This document shows positions 16,778 to 26,338 of a stretch of 64,000 nucleotides of DNA, in pieces. The stretch lies in the NCBI RefSeq assembly GCF_002797915.1, contig NZ_PGTY01000003.1:1-64000 (forward strand). Reading direction: 5' to 3'. This DNA is from Yoonia maricola. Lineage in GTDB: Bacteria > Pseudomonadota > Alphaproteobacteria > Rhodobacterales > Rhodobacteraceae. The position numbers and the translations under genes are program-made. The notes beneath the pieces were generated by a model, which ran no database searches, was not told where the DNA came from, and worked only from the letters and a program-made list of their open reading frames with translations. How positions within the stretch are numbered: the first letter of the stretch is position 1; each line of letters starts with the position of its first letter.

Positions 16778-17607
16778 CACAGCGCAGAGGCAAACAAAGC
16801 AGAGGCTATATTCTGATCACGGTCCTGTGGATCGGGCTGGGCCTTTTGCTGGCAGTTGCGGCATTCATGGCCAGCACAAGGGAAGAAGCGCTGAGCGTCC
16901 GCGCCGAGGTCACATCCGTCCGTGCCCAAGCATTGGCGCGCAGCGGGTTAAATATCGCGATGGCAGACCTTGGGCGGATCAACCGTGATCAGATCATCAC
17001 CCGACGCGATGGCACGCCCACGACGGTGCAAATGGCCGAAGGCAACATCACCTATCGTATCTATGATGAAGGCGGCAAGCTTGATGTGCTGCAAATGCCG
17101 CCGCGTATTCTGGCCCCTGCCCTGATCGCCATCAACGAGGCCGAAGCGCTGGACGCCTTTGACGCGATCAACCTTGCCGATACGCTGCCTGATCTGCTGC
17201 AGGGCCCGCGGGGCGAGGTGCGCACGGTCTATACCGCGCTGACCGATGCCGGGCTTAGCAATCAAACCGCACTCACTGCATCGCGCTATCTGACCACATT
17301 GAACTTTCGCCCCAGCGTGAACCCGCGCACAGCACCTGCCCCGGTTTTATCCGCAATCCCCGGCATCGGGGCCAGCGATGTTGCCGAAATCATCACGCGG
17401 CGCGAAACCAACCGCCCTATGCCAATCCTTGGCAGTGCGGCTGTGTGGTTGGTGGAACAATCCGGCCCCGCCTACACGATCGAGGCCGAGGCGGTGCTGA
17501 ACACCGGCGGTCGCGCATTAATGCGCGCACAAGTCATCACACGCGGGCTATCGTTTCGCGGCGGGTTGATGCGATATGATGTTCTGTCAACGAGCATCGT
17601 GCGGTGA
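16774..17607 (+). CDS. gspK: Minor pseudopilin GspK
   Basis: A 277-residue pseudopilin. The processing site SRGYILITVLWIGLGLL lacks the Glu at +5, which is the known peculiarity of GspK, the cap subunit. The large globular domain contains the inserted helical region (residues about 120-215, with INLADTLPDLLQGPRGEV and IPGIGASDVAEIIT) typical of GspK. Start ATG at 16774 overlaps the gspJ stop by 4 bases; an upstream in-frame ATG at 16762 is less likely. The gene overlaps the peptidase gene by 4 bases. Confidence 0.88.
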   Translation: MTQRRGKQSRGYILITVLWIGLGLLLAVAAFMASTREEALSVRAEVTSVRAQALARSGLNIAMADLGRINRDQIITRRDGTPTTVQMAEGNITYRIYDEGGKLDVLQMPPRILAPALIAINEAEALDAFDAINLADTLPDLLQGPRGEVRTVYTALTDAGLSNQTALTASRYLTTLNFRPSVNPRTAPAPVLSAIPGIGASDVAEIITRRETNRPMPILGSAAVWLVEQSGPAYTIEAEAVLNTGGRALMRAQVITRGLSFRGGLMRYDVLSTSIVR

Positions 17608-18242
17608 TCACGGGCGGCACACTTCTGTCCCTTGCGGCCATTGCCGCCGTCAGTTTTGCCGTGATGGCAGGGCCATTCATGCTGGCCACGCGTGCCGGGC
17701 TGCGGCTGATCATGCCAGCATCAGATGTCAAACGCTGGCAAGGGCCTGTCGCTATGGGGCTGAGATCAGGGGCTGTGATGGCCAGTTTGGCGTGTGCTTT
17801 CGTTCTTGGGCCGGTCGCAACCGGTATGGTCGCAGTGCTGATCCTGCTCCTTTTACTGGCCGGGCTGGATCTTGCATGGCGCTGGCTGCCTTTTGAATGG
17901 ACATTGCCATTACTGGCACTTGCGTTCGCCATGGCAGCGTTTGAAGGAAATTTAGGCGCGGCACTTACTGGCATGGCGGTCGGAGGCGGGATGCTCTTCG
18001 CCTTACAGCTGTATTTTCGCCTTGCTCGCGGTGTCACAGCTTTGGGCACTGGTGATATTTGGCTCGCTGCGGGGCTGGGCACATTATCTGGTATGCCGGT
18101 GATTCTTTACATCCTAACCCTAGCGGCATTGAGCGGATTACTGGGGGCGGGTTTCGCCAGATTTCGCACTACTCGCCAAAGATATGGCGTTGCATTTGGA
18201 ACACACCTATCTTTGGCGTATTTCATTTTCCTTTTATTTTAG
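17604..18242 (+). CDS. gspO: Type IV prepilin peptidase (GspO-like, A24)
   Basis: A 212-residue integral membrane aspartic peptidase with about six helices. The two catalytic aspartates are visible in AGLDLAWRWLP and in GTGDIWLAAGLG, the GxGD motif of this family. It lacks the N-terminal methyltransferase domain with its zinc cysteines, as do the short peptidases of many alphaproteobacteria. It processes the leaders of GspG-K encoded just upstream. Translation starts at GTG, overlapping the gspK stop (GTGA). Confidence 0.85.
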   Translation: MITGGTLLSLAAIAAVSFAVMAGPFMLATRAGLRLIMPASDVKRWQGPVAMGLRSGAVMASLACAFVLGPVATGMVAVLILLLLLAGLDLAWRWLPFEWTLPLLALAFAMAAFEGNLGAALTGMAVGGGMLFALQLYFRLARGVTALGTGDIWLAAGLGTLSGMPVILYILTLAALSGLLGAGFARFRTTRQRYGVAFGTHLSLAYFIFLLF

Positions 18243-18327
18243 ACCCTTACGCGACGACCTTATGCTAGCGATATGCAAGAGCGCGCATTGGGCAAAGATC
18301 TGAGCGCATACTATTGAGGCGAAAAAA

Positions 18328-20679
18328 ATGAAAAACTTTATGCTTTGCGTGGCGTCTGCCGCGATCCTATCAGGCTGTGCAGAACTTGCCGACCGCGACA
18401 GAAATAATCTTGAAGGCTGGCGCGCCAGTACCATCCTTGGTGGTGGTGACGGGCGCACCGCGGCCCGCTCAGAAGGCCGCATCGTGAGCGGTCAGGTGGT
18501 CGAAGCCGGAAACGGCACGATCTACCCCGGTCGCCAATCGCTTTTCCGCGACAGCGACTTTGTAAACAGCACCGGTGAACGTACGGTTTCACTCAACCTT
18601 GTTGATGTGTCGATTGCCGAAGCCGCTGCCGCCATTCTGGGCGAGTTGCTGCGTGAAAACTACGTGCTTGATCCTGCGGTAACCGGCACAGTCAACATTC
18701 GGTCCAGCCAGCCAATCAGCCGCACAACGGCGATTGAGGTCTTTGAACTCGCTTTGAAACAGAACAATGCAGCCTTGGTCCGTCGCGGCGATTCATTCGC
18801 GATTGTTCCGCTCTCAGGCGAATTGAGCATCGGAGCGTCCGTGACGCGTGAAGTACCGATCGGTTACTCTCTTCGCGTCATCCCGCTACGCCATATCGGT
18901 GCGCAGGAAATGGCGACGATCCTGCAACCTTTTGCAGGTGGCAACATTGTCGGTGTCGATGCGCAGCGCAATATCATCGTGCTTGCCGGGACGTCCGCTG
19001 ATCAGCGCGCATGGCAAGAAACGGTCACCAGTTTTGACGTTGATTGGCTTGCAAACCGCTCTGTCGGTGTGTTTCCGATCCGTGGCCGCTCGGCCCAATC
19101 GATTGTGAACGGTCTGGATCTTGTTGTTGAAACAGATGCCAACTTTGAACCCATCGTAGTGTTTGAAGTGATCCCGGAAAACAACTCGATTTTGGCTGTA
19201 GCCAAGACACCAAGTGCCTTGCAAAACGTATCCACATGGATCCGCCGCCTGACACAGGAAGGGCAGAACGATGCGCAGGTTTATTCTTATGACATGAAAT
19301 ATGCACGTGCATCTGATATCGCGCCGACATTGGCGCAAATTCTTGGGGTGCAGGTTGAAACCGCTGATAGCGGTACTGCGAACACGGAAAGCGCCGACTT
19401 TGTGAACGCCAGCTTCAGCGGTGATCAAAATGCCACCCGCATTGTCGCAAGTGAGGCCACCAATACCCTGCTGATCCACGCCACGAACGACGAATATCAG
19501 CGCGTTTTGGGCATGTTGCACCGCTTGGACGTGCCACCGCGTCAGGTTTTGGTAGAAGCAACAATCGTTGAAGTCTCTTTGAACGACGAACTGCGCTATG
19601 GCGTGCAGTATTTCTTCGAAAATAACGGGAACACAGGCGCTTTGACACGATCCAGCACCGATCTCTCTATTGGGTCGGAGGTGCCGGGTTTCAGCGCCGT
19701 ATTTGGCGGCGCCACACCCGAAGTTATCGTCGATGCGCTTGAGGATGTGACCAGTGTGAATGTGGTTTCATCGCCCAACCTTATGATCCTCAACAACGAG
19801 TCGGCACGGCTTGTCGTGGGTGATCAGGTGCCAATTTCAGTGCAGACAGCGACGGATGCTACTGACGATTCAGATGTCTTCGTTTCGACCGTGGAATTCC
19901 GCGACACTGGCGTGATCTTTGAAGTCACCCCGCGCATCAATTCGTCGGGGTCGGTGGTGCTGGATATCCAGCAAGAGGTCAGCACAATTGGTGAAACCGA
20001 TGGTTCGACCGGCAACCCGATCATCTCGCAGCGTACTATTTCCAGTGCAATTGCGGTTGATAGCGGTGAAACTATTGCCCTTGGCGGTCTATTTGAACAG
20101 CGCAGCACAAACGGCACCTCTGGTTTGCCCGGTCTTGCGCGGCAACCAATCTGGGGTGGTTTGTTCGGGCGTCAGTCACGCACCGACAGCCAGACCGAAC
20201 TTTTGGTCCTGATCACACCGCGGATCGTGAACAGCAATGTTGATACGCGCCGGATCACCCGTAACCTGCGTGAGCGGATGCAGAATATCCGGTTGGATGA
20301 TGCCACACTCAGCAACACGATCAACACGCCATCCATGGCCACCGCGAACTCTGCCGATATTGCATCGCGTCGGGCCACGCAGACACGCAATGCAAGCGCA
20401 CAAGGTGACGTATTGGCCGCCGTTCAGACGGCAGTGCAAGCGCAGCCGGCCACGACCGGCACGCATTTCACCTACTTTGGTGCGTTTAGCAACGAACAGG
20501 CTGCACGCGCGCATTGGTCAGAGCTTTTGGCCAGCAACGGGTCTGATCTGGCTGGGCTGCAACCGCGCTTTACCAATGACAACGGGACAATCAGCGTTGC
20601 TGTCGGCCCGATGGATGCAAGCCGCGCCAGTCAGCTGTGTGTAACCATTCGCTCAGATTGCTTTAGCACTGGGGGGTAA
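18328..20679 (+). CDS. gspD: Secretin GspD with extra C-terminal SPOR-like domain
   Basis: A 783-residue outer-membrane secretin, the exit pore of the T2SS. It starts with a lipoprotein signal (LSGC lipobox, Cys 17), so it may be self-piloting. N-domains follow: N0 (about 85-160), then N1-N3 with RVIPLRHIGAQEMATILQPF and SEATNTLLIHATNDEYQRVL. The secretin core at about 400-640 has ARLVVGDQVPI and the end motif TDSQTELLVLITPRIV. Unusually, after a linker, residues about 712-772 look like a SPOR domain (HFTYFGAFSNEQAARAHW ... ISVAVGPM), a fold that binds denuded peptidoglycan. It lies 85 bases after the peptidase gene and has its own GAGG ribosome site. Confidence 0.92.
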   Translation: MKNFMLCVASAAILSGCAELADRDRNNLEGWRASTILGGGDGRTAARSEGRIVSGQVVEAGNGTIYPGRQSLFRDSDFVNSTGERTVSLNLVDVSIAEAAAAILGELLRENYVLDPAVTGTVNIRSSQPISRTTAIEVFELALKQNNAALVRRGDSFAIVPLSGELSIGASVTREVPIGYSLRVIPLRHIGAQEMATILQPFAGGNIVGVDAQRNIIVLAGTSADQRAWQETVTSFDVDWLANRSVGVFPIRGRSAQSIVNGLDLVVETDANFEPIVVFEVIPENNSILAVAKTPSALQNVSTWIRRLTQEGQNDAQVYSYDMKYARASDIAPTLAQILGVQVETADSGTANTESADFVNASFSGDQNATRIVASEATNTLLIHATNDEYQRVLGMLHRLDVPPRQVLVEATIVEVSLNDELRYGVQYFFENNGNTGALTRSSTDLSIGSEVPGFSAVFGGATPEVIVDALEDVTSVNVVSSPNLMILNNESARLVVGDQVPISVQTATDATDDSDVFVSTVEFRDTGVIFEVTPRINSSGSVVLDIQQEVSTIGETDGSTGNPIISQRTISSAIAVDSGETIALGGLFEQRSTNGTSGLPGLARQPIWGGLFGRQSRTDSQTELLVLITPRIVNSNVDTRRITRNLRERMQNIRLDDATLSNTINTPSMATANSADIASRRATQTRNASAQGDVLAAVQTAVQAQPATTGTHFTYFGAFSNEQAARAHWSELLASNGSDLAGLQPRFTNDNGTISVAVGPMDASRASQLCVTIRSDCFSTGG

Positions 20680-20707
20680 CCCCGCATCTTCGAACGATAA
20701 TGCATTG

Positions 20708-20749
20708 AAAGCACCGCCAAGCCCATGGGTTTGGCGGTGCTTTTCTTTT
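20708..20749. terminator. Bidirectional rho-independent terminator between gspD and yjbF
   Basis: A perfect 13-bp stem (20708-20720 with 20731-20743) closes a 10-base loop and is followed by a T-rich tract TTTTCTTTT to 20749. It ends the rightward gspD transcript. The opposite side has only a weak U tract, but it is also placed to end the convergent yjbH-yjbF transcript, whose stop codon lies in the T tract. Confidence 0.9.
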
Positions 20750-21410
20750 AAGGCTCAAACTGGTCGATGACATCAACCTGGATGTTGGTTTGGACCGGAC
20801 CCGTCCATTGGCTTGTCCGCCATATGCGCCCGCTGCCCGCATCAAGATAATGGATGTTGTTGACGCTGTCGCCTGTATCGGTCGTGCAGCTTTCGACAAC
20901 CTCGACCACGCTACGATTGACACCCACCACATCGATCACCAATTCCCGGCCGACTTGATTGCGGCAGGTCATCGTGATCTTCGTAAATGCCGTCCCCCGC
21001 TGCGACAGATGATAGGTCCGCGTGACCTCGGCAGGCCAGCTTCGCGCACGGGCCTCTGTCACCAGAGGATCATTGCTTTGCGTCGTTACCGCTTGCAGGT
21101 TCGTCCCAAGCCCGAGTGTTCCATAGATCAATCCGCCGTTCAGCGTCACACCACGGTTATCGTTGGCGCTGTAATTGATCCGCCCGTCACGCATCTGGAT
21201 CGCAATACCGACGGTCGCGACACCAATCGTCGGGCTGATCATCATAATGGCAGCAAGATCAGCCTGTTCGATCGCGGCCCGGTTGACCTGTGGGATCGTC
21301 ATTTCAACAGGCTCTGGGGGGTTGAGGATCGCGTCGCGCACCTGCACCAACGTCCCCAGACAACCCGAAAGCGCCATGACGGCACTGGCAGAGAGAATAC
21401 CTTTGATCAA
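20748..21410 (-). CDS. yjbF: YjbF/GfcB family lipoprotein
   Basis: A 220-residue protein with a lipoprotein signal (ALSGC, lipid on Cys 17). The rest fits the YjbF family, periplasmic lipoproteins of exopolysaccharide export loci: a conserved DNRGVTLNGGLIYGTLGLG region, then TYHLSQRG and a beta-rich tail with WTGPVQTNIQVDVIDQFEP. The start overlaps the end of the yjbH gene by 4 bases, so the two are translationally coupled. The exact role of YjbF is not known; it works with YjbH in making or exporting an extracellular polysaccharide. Confidence 0.85.
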   Translation of the reverse strand: MIKGILSASAVMALSGCLGTLVQVRDAILNPPEPVEMTIPQVNRAAIEQADLAAIMMISPTIGVATVGIAIQMRDGRINYSANDNRGVTLNGGLIYGTLGLGTNLQAVTTQSNDPLVTEARARSWPAEVTRTYHLSQRGTAFTKITMTCRNQVGRELVIDVVGVNRSVVEVVESCTTDTGDSVNNIHYLDAGSGRIWRTSQWTGPVQTNIQVDVIDQFEP

Positions 21411-23383
21411 TTCCAGAACTCCCCAAAGCCATCCTCGATCCGTCGTTTGTCAGACGCCCTCAGCTCACTATAAAGTCCGCCGGTTCCGCTGACGCGCGAT
21501 CCGAAATCACCCGATTGTCCGCCGACCGACAGGTTCGTTGTGCCAGTGCCACCATCAGGGGATGTCCATGATAACGGAATGGACAGCTCGGCCCCGAATT
21601 TCAGCGCGCTATCGCGCTCTTCGCTCCACCCGGTGGATGCGGCGAGCCGCCACCCGTTGCGGTAGTTGCGACCAACCGTCAGCCCGACGGCAAAGTCTTC
21701 TGCCAGATGCTGCCCCGCGTCAACAATCACAAAATTGCCATTCTGCCCGACGTTGGCATAAAGACTGGCGATCACTGTGGTGGCATCCGCGTCCTCAAAC
21801 CCGAACCACCCCTCATAAGCGCGTTTCTGGACATAGGTGGCCTCTAGCCCCAAGGCAAAGTTCTGTTCGGGGTCGCGCCAGATCACCTCACCGCTCACAC
21901 CGCCATAGGCCCGCTCGAATAGACCCGCAGAAACACGCCCGTAGAGCGCAGGTGCAATAGGGAAGCGATGCCTCAAGCTGAGTGACTTCAGGAAAACGAT
22001 GTCAGGTTCATAAGATGTGGAGTCAGAGCGAACACCAGGCTCATCTGGAGGGTCTTCTTGGTCCCACTGATTAAGGAACCTATACCCTAAAGTACCAGAC
22101 ACAAAGGTCTGACGTGAAAACGTATAACGCGCATTTGCGTTGAGCGTTCCGGTAAGTTCCAGTGTATCAGACGTAATAAAATCAGCTTTGAATGTCGGCT
22201 CCAACCCATATGTAAACCGCGGCTCGAATTCACTTTCGCCTAATGCGGCTGGCCGGTTGAGAGGGCTGGGTTCAAACGATGTCGCATCCCATGCCAACGC
22301 GGCAGCATTGGGTTTGCCAACAGCATCGTCCAGACCTGCCCTGTCCAACACCACAACATTGCTGTCAAAAGCGCCGGTATTCTGGGTCACCCGGAAGGTC
22401 GTGATGTTTGCTGGTGCGATGGCCGACAATACGCGCGCCACGCGACCCACGATCCGGGCGAAGACAGGATCAGTGTTGGATGCTGCCGTCACATCAATCG
22501 TATCACCCCGCATGGAAAAACGTCTGATCTGAATGTTTTCATCTTCAAGACGTTCTTGCAGAACCGCAAAAACCTGCGCTTCATTTGGTTGCGGCTGACC
22601 TGCAAGCGCAGGACTGTTTTCTGCGTAAGGGTGCGGCCCGCGCCCGATATCTGTTTGCACGAAGGGTTGCGCGGGATTTGCTGAAAATTCAAGCCGCAGA
22701 CCAGCATCACCTTGATTGTTGACCAACCCGGTGACTGCGAACCCCTCGACCAACGTATAGGACAGGCTTGCGGCAAAGGTATCGTCTTCCTGGGCCCCTG
22801 CGATGCCGCTATATTCTGCCGCCACCGTCAAACCATCAATGCCAGTATCCCACGTGATGTTTGCAAAAGGCTCTGTATCGCCTTCAAACAAATGGTCTGT
22901 CTGAAAGACATCGTCATCCTGTCCACGATCAACGGCAACCTCTTGGGCATAACGGCCCCACCCCAGACCGGCAGACACCTGTACCGCCCCGAAGGATTTG
23001 CTGGCCAGAATATATTCGCCCGACCCGCGATCATCGCTGCCGATCCCAACAACACCTACGGTCAGCGCCGGGAAATATGTGCTTTCATTCAGGAAGCGAA
23101 GTCCGAAACTCAGCTCATTGCCACTCGAACTGCCGTCATTATCGTCGTATGTCGGAAAGCTGAGGCCGATTTCAACCCGGTCACTGGGTTGTAGGCCAAA
23201 CGACAGGGCGCGATAATCTTCGCGGTAATCAAACAAAATCGTCAAATCATCTGCGATACCGTCCGCAGCCTTCGGCGTATCAATCGCCTGCGACAGACCA
23301 CCGACCCCTTCGGCCATAAGACCAGACGCCAAGCTGGTCGCAAACAAAGCAGTACAGGCAATACCCTGGGCCGTTCTTTTCAT
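21407..23383 (-). CDS. yjbH: YjbH/GfcD family outer-membrane exopolysaccharide protein
   Basis: A 658-residue protein with a signal peptide (MKRTAQGIACTALFATSLA, cleavage near residue 24). It consists of many amphipathic beta strands, as expected for the YjbH outer-membrane barrel: ELSFGLRFLNESTYFPALTV in the first half and YGRVSAGLFERAYGGVSGEV in the second. The C-terminal region carries FGAELSIPLSW. The frame is open for 61 codons upstream, but the ATG at 23383 begins the signal peptide and is the sensible start. YjbE and YjbG are not encoded nearby, so this is a reduced yjb operon. Confidence 0.88.
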   Translation of the reverse strand: MKRTAQGIACTALFATSLASGLMAEGVGGLSQAIDTPKAADGIADDLTILFDYREDYRALSFGLQPSDRVEIGLSFPTYDDNDGSSSGNELSFGLRFLNESTYFPALTVGVVGIGSDDRGSGEYILASKSFGAVQVSAGLGWGRYAQEVAVDRGQDDDVFQTDHLFEGDTEPFANITWDTGIDGLTVAAEYSGIAGAQEDDTFAASLSYTLVEGFAVTGLVNNQGDAGLRLEFSANPAQPFVQTDIGRGPHPYAENSPALAGQPQPNEAQVFAVLQERLEDENIQIRRFSMRGDTIDVTAASNTDPVFARIVGRVARVLSAIAPANITTFRVTQNTGAFDSNVVVLDRAGLDDAVGKPNAAALAWDATSFEPSPLNRPAALGESEFEPRFTYGLEPTFKADFITSDTLELTGTLNANARYTFSRQTFVSGTLGYRFLNQWDQEDPPDEPGVRSDSTSYEPDIVFLKSLSLRHRFPIAPALYGRVSAGLFERAYGGVSGEVIWRDPEQNFALGLEATYVQKRAYEGWFGFEDADATTVIASLYANVGQNGNFVIVDAGQHLAEDFAVGLTVGRNYRNGWRLAASTGWSEERDSALKFGAELSIPLSWTSPDGGTGTTNLSVGGQSGDFGSRVSGTGGLYSELRASDKRRIEDGFGEFWN

Positions 23384-23603
23384 GTGGTACTTTCCAACCC
23401 CTAGGGCACTGATCCTCAATTCTGCGGTCAACCTACCCAAGGTCCTGACCCATTGTCGAGTGTATTGCCGGGAATTCCGAGCGTGCGTACCGCCGCCTGC
23501 GTAAAAAATCGGTGGGGGTTTACGTGAAATTAAGCTGCAGTCGGCCATACCGCTTTCAAAGCACATCTACAGCGTTTCGTCAGGAAGTGAGAGTGACCCA
23601 AAT

Positions 23604-23891
23604 ATGACCGACGACACAGCACGTTTTGAACTTTCGCCGATTATGAAGATTGAGGACTGTGAACGCCTGCATAGCTTTCTTGCCGGCACAACTGATCAGG
23701 ATATTGAAATTGATTGCGGCGCTGTTGACCGGCTCAGCGGGTTGACTGCGCAGATGCTTGTCGTTGGACGCGGCAGTTGGCATCGAAATGGGCGGAATTT
23801 CACACTGTCGAACCCATCCGAAGGGTTTGAACAAGGGATCGCTTTGCTTGGCCTTACTGATGTGATGTCGCAAGATCAGGTGGCAGCATGA
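23604..23891 (+). CDS. STAS-domain protein of the chemotaxis operon
   Basis: A 95-residue single STAS domain of the anti-anti-sigma type. The loop DRLSGLTAQML carries a Ser (residue 45) at the position phosphorylated in SpoIIAA-like proteins. It is the first gene of the che operon and overlaps cheY by 4 bases. STAS proteins in such positions are thought to integrate an extra switch into Che signalling; the partner kinase or anti-sigma factor is not in the window. Confidence 0.85.
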   Translation: MTDDTARFELSPIMKIEDCERLHSFLAGTTDQDIEIDCGAVDRLSGLTAQMLVVGRGSWHRNGRNFTLSNPSEGFEQGIALLGLTDVMSQDQVAA

Positions 23892-24256
23892 GCGCGCATA
23901 TTCTTGCCATCGACGATTCGCGCACCATCCGGGCCTTGCTGACGGCAACGCTTGAAAAAGCAGGGTTTGCCGTCACCACTGCAGTCGACGGTGTTGATGG
24001 CGTTGCCAAATTTCAGGATGCCGCCGCCGATCTGGTGATTACGGACGTCAACATGCCTAATAAAGATGGCTTTGGCGTGATTGATGACATTCGGCAAGGC
24101 ACGGTGAACCGCGCCGTGCCTGTTCTGGTTTTGACAACCGAAAGCGGTGCAGCCTTGAAAGAACGCGCACGCAAAGCCGGGGCAACAGGATGGATCGTCA
24201 AACCCTTTGATGACGAGGCTTTGGTCTCTGTTATCCGACGCCTGACCGGGACCTGA
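23888..24256 (+). CDS. cheY: Single-domain response regulator CheY
   Basis: A 122-residue receiver domain with the full phosphorylation site: acidic pair D9-D10 in AIDDSRTIR, phospho-acceptor D53 in ITDVNMPNKDG, the switch Thr in VLTTE and K105 in IVKPFDDE. It should take phosphate from CheA, encoded 3 bases downstream. Start overlaps the STAS stop. Confidence 0.92.
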   Translation: MSAHILAIDDSRTIRALLTATLEKAGFAVTTAVDGVDGVAKFQDAAADLVITDVNMPNKDGFGVIDDIRQGTVNRAVPVLVLTTESGAALKERARKAGATGWIVKPFDDEALVSVIRRLTGT

Positions 24257-24259
24257 TCA

Positions 24260-26338
24260 ATGACTGATTCAGCCATTTTAGACGCCTTTTTTGAAGAGTG
24301 CGAAGACCTGTTGGTCGCCTTGTCTGACGGTTTGGAAGACATGCGCGAAGGCCGCGCCGACGGCGAAACCGTTAACGCGGTATTCCGTGCGGTCCATTCA
24401 ATCAAAGGTGCCGCAGGTGCGTTCTCGCTCGATGATCTGGTCGGATTTGCGCATACGTTTGAAACCGTACTGGATGAAGTGCGCAGCGATAAGCTCGAAA
24501 CGGATGATGAACTCCTGCGCGTATTGCAGCGCGCAGGCGATATATTGGCAAATCTGGTCGACGCGGCGCGCGACGACATACCCGCAGACCGTGATCAGGT
24601 CGATCCGGTCATTGCAGAGTTGCAGTCTTTTCTTGGAGCCGAAGACCTTGTTGAGGAAGAATTTGTATTTGAAGCATTAAGCCTGTCATTTGACGGTGAT
24701 GACAGTGGCGCACGGTTTGTCGTGCATTTTCGGCCCGGTCAGGAGTTTTACGCCACGGGCAATGATCCCGCGCTCTTCATTGCGGCACTACAGGCGCTTG
24801 GCCCGTGCGAGATCAGCGTTGAAACCAGCGACCTGCCCGAAGACTTTACTGGCTTTACTTGGAATGATGGGTATCTGACATGGCAAGTCACTGTCGCCGA
24901 CCAGCAGAACGATCTGGCAATACGGGATGTTTTTCAATTTGCAGAAGACCTTTGCGACCTTCAAATCACCGAGGCCCACGTCGATGAACCAGCACCCGCA
25001 ATTGACATCGGTCTGCCAGATGTCGTTCCCACCGTTGACCTGACACCGGTTGAACCTGCCCCCGCTTCCGACGCACCTGCGGATACGCCGGCAAAGACTG
25101 AAAAACCCGCCAAAAGGGCGGCTAGCACCCTGCGGGTCGATCCTGAACGGGTGGACAGGCTAATCAACGCTGTGGGCGAATTGATCATCAACCAATCGGT
25201 GATCTCACAGCGGATTGACGAAGCCGAGCTGCCCAACAGCGCAGAGCTTTATGGCGACCTTGACGACTACAAACTGCTGGCGCGGGAAATTCAAGAAGGC
25301 GTGATGGCGATCCGGGCCCAGCCGGTCAAACCCTTGTTTCAGCGCATGTTGCGCATTGGTCGCGAAGCCGCAGATGCGACCGGTAAGGATGTCAATCTGA
25401 TCACGGAAGGCGAGGCGACAGAAGTTGACAAAATTGTTGTCGAACGGCTTGCCGATCCGCTGACACATATGATCAGAAACGCCATTGATCATGGGATCGA
25501 AACGCCAGAAGACCGCGCTGCAACCGACAAACCCCAGACAGGGACACTACGCCTGACCGCAAGTCAGAGATCGGGCAGCATCGTGATTGAAATTATCGAT
25601 GACGGTGCAGGGTTGAACCGCAAACGGATCAGAGAAATCGCCATAAACAAAGGTCTGATCACGGAAGACGCAGCATTGAGCGAGCAAGAGATTGATCACT
25701 TGCTTTTCGCACCCGGATTTTCAACGGCATCAGTCGTGACGAACTTGTCGGGCCGGGGTGTCGGCATGGACGTTGTCAAAACCGCGATTACCGCCCTTGG
25801 GGGGCGGATCGCGATTAGCAGCGTGGCGGGTCAGGGCACGACTTTTTCGATCACACTACCTTTGACGTTGGCCGTAATGGACGGCATGATTATTCACATC
25901 GGCGGGCAAACAATGGTTGTCCCGATCGCTAGCATTCTTGAAACGATACGCCCTTCCCCCGCTGATATTGCCGAAATCGGGCTCAGCAATCATCTGCTGC
26001 GTATCCGTGGCGAGTATGTGCCGATCATTGATCTGGCAAGCCGCTTGGGTGTCACGCCAAACGCAACATCCCTGACTGACCGCGTGTTGCTTCTGCTGCA
26101 AACTGAATCTGTCAGCCAATGCGCGTTGGCCGTTGACGATATCTTGGACCAGCGCCAGGTCGTCGTGAAAAGCATGCAAGGCAGCTACGGTGAGATATCG
26201 GGCATTTCCGGCGCCACTATTCTTGGAGACGGCAAAATCGCGTTGATTATTGATCCTGATGCGATTTCCGCCGTACCCGCGAGCGAAGTGAACGCACAAC
26301 GCAAGGCGCAAAATGAGGTGTCACATGCAACAAGATGA
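24260..26338 (+). CDS. cheA: Chemotaxis histidine kinase CheA
   Basis: A 692-residue kinase with the usual domains. The Hpt domain is at 1-110 with phospho-His 46 in AVHSIKGAAGAF. A divergent P2-like domain lies at about 135-235, followed by an Ala/Pro linker. The dimerisation P3 domain is near 285-350 with LRVDPERVDRLINAVGELI. The ATPase carries N-box HMIRNAIDHGIE, G1 IIDDGAGLNR and G2 SGRGVGMDVVK. The CheW-like P5 domain fills the last 140 residues. It autophosphorylates in response to chemoreceptors and feeds CheY and CheB. No chemoreceptor gene is encoded in the window. Confidence 0.95.
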   Translation: MTDSAILDAFFEECEDLLVALSDGLEDMREGRADGETVNAVFRAVHSIKGAAGAFSLDDLVGFAHTFETVLDEVRSDKLETDDELLRVLQRAGDILANLVDAARDDIPADRDQVDPVIAELQSFLGAEDLVEEEFVFEALSLSFDGDDSGARFVVHFRPGQEFYATGNDPALFIAALQALGPCEISVETSDLPEDFTGFTWNDGYLTWQVTVADQQNDLAIRDVFQFAEDLCDLQITEAHVDEPAPAIDIGLPDVVPTVDLTPVEPAPASDAPADTPAKTEKPAKRAASTLRVDPERVDRLINAVGELIINQSVISQRIDEAELPNSAELYGDLDDYKLLAREIQEGVMAIRAQPVKPLFQRMLRIGREAADATGKDVNLITEGEATEVDKIVVERLADPLTHMIRNAIDHGIETPEDRAATDKPQTGTLRLTASQRSGSIVIEIIDDGAGLNRKRIREIAINKGLITEDAALSEQEIDHLLFAPGFSTASVVTNLSGRGVGMDVVKTAITALGGRIAISSVAGQGTTFSITLPLTLAVMDGMIIHIGGQTMVVPIASILETIRPSPADIAEIGLSNHLLRIRGEYVPIIDLASRLGVTPNATSLTDRVLLLLQTESVSQCALAVDDILDQRQVVVKSMQGSYGEISGISGATILGDGKIALIIDPDAISAVPASEVNAQRKAQNEVSHATR

